7,919 bases of DNA, taken from Deltaproteobacteria bacterium (GTDB taxonomy: Bacteria; Bdellovibrionota_C; UBA2361; JAAYZI01). The translations under genes were made by a program, and so were the position numbers. Shown here piece after piece: positions 6,111 through 7,919 of this stretch (positions within the stretch are counted from its first letter, which is position 1; every line of letters begins with the position of its first letter). Location: the NCBI GenBank assembly GCA_012514925.1, contig JAAYZI010000145.1, positions 1 to 7,919 of the forward strand. Reading direction: 5' to 3'. The notes under the pieces are model-generated. The model ran no database searches. It worked only from the letters and a program-made list of their open reading frames with translations, and had not been told where the DNA came from.

Positions 6111-7919
6111 ATGACGGTGGAGGAGGGGTACAAAAACGAGAGCGGGTTGGTACAAACAGGGCTGGTACCTGCTGCAAGCATCCTCCCGGTGTTAACACCT
6201 CGAAATGGGAACAGCTTCGAAAAAAATGGTCATGGGTTGGTTGAGGTTGAACTCGATTTCCCAGTCAACGTAAAAAGCGGCCGCAAAGTCACGCCTCCAA
6301 AAACTCTGCCGCATGATTTTTGTTTGAAAGATGTGCTTCGCTTCCTGGCGACTCCGCGGGCAGAAGTGGATGGACACATCGTAAAAATTATCCTGCCGTT
6401 TTGCATCAATCTTGATCAAGAGCTGATGGACAATGTTAGCTTTTTCGTACGCTGGGGCAGCTACGACGATATCCCGGAGCGGTGGCGTGACGTAAAAGTG
6501 CGTCCGCGTGAGCTTACTAAAGATGAAGCCGGGCATTATAGTTTATGCAAGGAACTGCGGGTTTATAAGCGCGGTCGGTACGGTGCTACAGTTTACGCCA
6601 CCACCGCAGGCGAGAATGCGGAAAAGGTTTGGCAGGGTCGCGCCGATTTGGATGATGCAAAATTTAATATCGAAAGTGATAGCGTTAGTTATGTTGGCCG
6701 TTTGATGAGGGTACGGCGTCTTTACCGTAGTGAGGTTGAGAAGCTAGTGCGCGCGCGGTTGACTGACTGGGAAGAGTCTGATTTCAGCATGGATGGGGTT
6801 CGGTTGACGCCTACGCTCAGCCGTCTTTCGCGAGTGATCTTCGATTGCAGCCGCACCAGCACCAAGTGGCGTGGGTTGCTGTCAAAATATTATCAGGAAG
6901 CGGTGCGTAAACTTCAGGCTGAACAAACCGATGAGCTTAAGTCAAGCACGGCTTTTGTGGTGAACCTCTTAGGGAATATCGGTTTGGGAGATGTGATAAT
7001 GGTTGCGCCGGAGGGGCCGCACGCATCTGCGGGAGGCCTGGCTCAGGTGATGAACGGCTTAATGACTTCACTGCCCAGTCACGGCGTGCCGGTAACTCTA
7101 ATCAGCCCGCTTTACGAGCACGAGCAGGGAAATATTCATAAGTCAGCCGACCAGATCCTGCGTGAGGGGATCCACTTTAATGGTCAGACCATGGAGCTGA
7201 AGTGGGTTGGGGAGATAGATGTGCCCTTTGGGCCGACGTACCAGCGTGGCACACAGCACCATCGTGACCAAGCGCATTTGGCGCGCTCGGTGGTTTATCA
7301 GGCCGAGCTTGGCAATGTGCGAATGCTGCTAATCCGCAACTCACGCTATGCCGATTATCTCTACTCAGCAGTGCGCGCGGATGAGCAGTTGCGTCGCGCT
7401 ATCTTTATATCCCGCGCTGCGCTGGAAGTGTTGCGTAACCCTATCTTCGGCCTGCATCCTCAGCTGATTCTCTCTAACGATTGGGTAACAGCCTTGGTGC
7501 CGGTCTTCCACAAATTAGATCTGCGTTATAGCTGTGCAGATAATCTGCGTGATAGTAAAACTTTGCACCTGCTTCATAATTGCGGCAGAGATTATCATGG
7601 ATGCATACCATTTACCTTCGATAATAAAGATTTATGGCCGATGTTGGAGCTAGATCCCCTGCATGCTTATGGCATGCGCGACCCGCAAAATCCGGCCATG
7701 ATTAACCTTACCGCTGGCGCGATCTTCCATCTAAACGGAGCGCTTCTGGCGGTTAGTAAACCTTACGCTCAACAGCTGTTGACGCTAGATGGAGGCGGAG
7801 GGTTGGATAAGTTGGTAGAAAACCGACGCAAGGCCGTGTTCGGCATTAGTAATGGTATCGATCAAAAAAGCCTACGCTCCACGATTGTGAAGATAGGGGG
7901 AAAGAATCTGGCAAAGCTA
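6111..7919 (+). CDS. Starch/glycogen synthase-like glycosyltransferase (GT5) with long N-terminal extension, 3' end outside window
   Basis: The frame is open for 603 codons from ATG 6111 to the window edge, with no stop; an in-frame TAA at 6072-6074 lies upstream. The GT5 N-terminal domain begins near residue 294. MVAPEGPHASAGGLAQVMNG (297-316) is the nucleotide-sugar-binding opening, VTLISPLYEH follows, then the RRAIFISRAALEVLR helix (428-442), ILSNDWVTALVPVFHK (453-468), HLLHN (486-490), the AVSKPYAQQL segment (547-556) and FGISNGID (577-584), which leads into the missing C-terminal Rossmann domain. Glycogen synthases normally open with K-[TV]-G-G-L; here it is S-A-G-G-L, so the donor-binding lysine is Ser306. 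Residues 1-290 are not part of standard GlgA (about 480 residues). They hold a possible beta-sandwich or carbohydrate-binding-like part (about 85-185) and a charged helical part (about 195-275). The enzyme probably extends an alpha-glucan from an NDP-glucose in the cytoplasm, but the substrate is uncertain. No strong Shine-Dalgarno is visible. Confidence 0.85.
   Translation, partial: MTVEEGYKNESGLVQTGLVPAASILPVLTPRNGNSFEKNGHGLVEVELDFPVNVKSGRKVTPPKTLPHDFCLKDVLRFLATPRAEVDGHIVKIILPFCINLDQELMDNVSFFVRWGSYDDIPERWRDVKVRPRELTKDEAGHYSLCKELRVYKRGRYGATVYATTAGENAEKVWQGRADLDDAKFNIESDSVSYVGRLMRVRRLYRSEVEKLVRARLTDWEESDFSMDGVRLTPTLSRLSRVIFDCSRTSTKWRGLLSKYYQEAVRKLQAEQTDELKSSTAFVVNLLGNIGLGDVIMVAPEGPHASAGGLAQVMNGLMTSLPSHGVPVTLISPLYEHEQGNIHKSADQILREGIHFNGQTMELKWVGEIDVPFGPTYQRGTQHHRDQAHLARSVVYQAELGNVRMLLIRNSRYADYLYSAVRADEQLRRAIFISRAALEVLRNPIFGLHPQLILSNDWVTALVPVFHKLDLRYSCADNLRDSKTLHLLHNCGRDYHGCIPFTFDNKDLWPMLELDPLHAYGMRDPQNPAMINLTAGAIFHLNGALLAVSKPYAQQLLTLDGGGGLDKLVENRRKAVFGISNGIDQKSLRSTIVKIGGKNLAKL

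Noticed and set aside
6192..6536. 114-codon minus-strand frame
   Set aside because: It lies antisense inside the well-supported GT5 gene and shows no family features.
6508..6705. 65-codon plus-strand frame
   Set aside because: It is an out-of-frame shadow of the GT5 gene that starts at 6111.

Overview
This window looks like a chromosomal segment of a Gram-negative bacterium, probably a proteobacterium of the deltaproteobacterial grade. The evidence is indirect: moderate GC, a DedA-type inner-membrane protein, a soluble GAF-containing hybrid histidine kinase beside an HDOD protein and a stand-alone receiver, and a starch/glycogen-synthase-type enzyme with a long extra N-terminus. No rRNA, tRNA, CRISPR array or intact insertion sequence is visible, so the lineage guess is weak.

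Layout. The left two thirds is coded on the minus strand. Reading in the direction of transcription (right to left), a hybrid histidine kinase (5140-2894) is followed after 64 nt by an HDOD-GAF protein (2829-1306). The last base of the HDOD stop lies inside the start of a single-domain response regulator (1309-911; ATGA overlap, with its own good ribosome binding site). These three form a likely operon. A DedA family membrane protein (680-69) follows after 230 nt and probably has its own promoter. On the right, a glycosyltransferase-5 (starch/glycogen synthase-like) gene starts at 6111 on the plus strand, diverges from the kinase and runs off the window edge after 603 codons. It has no stop in the window.

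Between the two divergent units lies an unusual 970-bp stretch (5141-6110) with no convincing gene. It holds three copies of a short interspersed repeat; two more copies lie right after the receiver gene and right after dedA, all five in the same orientation. It also holds two abutting perfect palindromes, a tandem GGWTACC heptad, and a minus-strand rho-independent terminator whose stem competes with an upstream alternative hairpin, an attenuator-like arrangement.

How the genes may work together. The kinase has two GAF-type sensory regions, no membrane segment, a complete HisKA/HATPase core and a C-terminal receiver. The HDOD-GAF protein and the stand-alone receiver are natural partners, yet none of the three has a DNA-binding domain or a cyclic-nucleotide enzyme domain. 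The output is therefore probably protein-protein. A link to the divergent glucan-synthase gene rests only on position.
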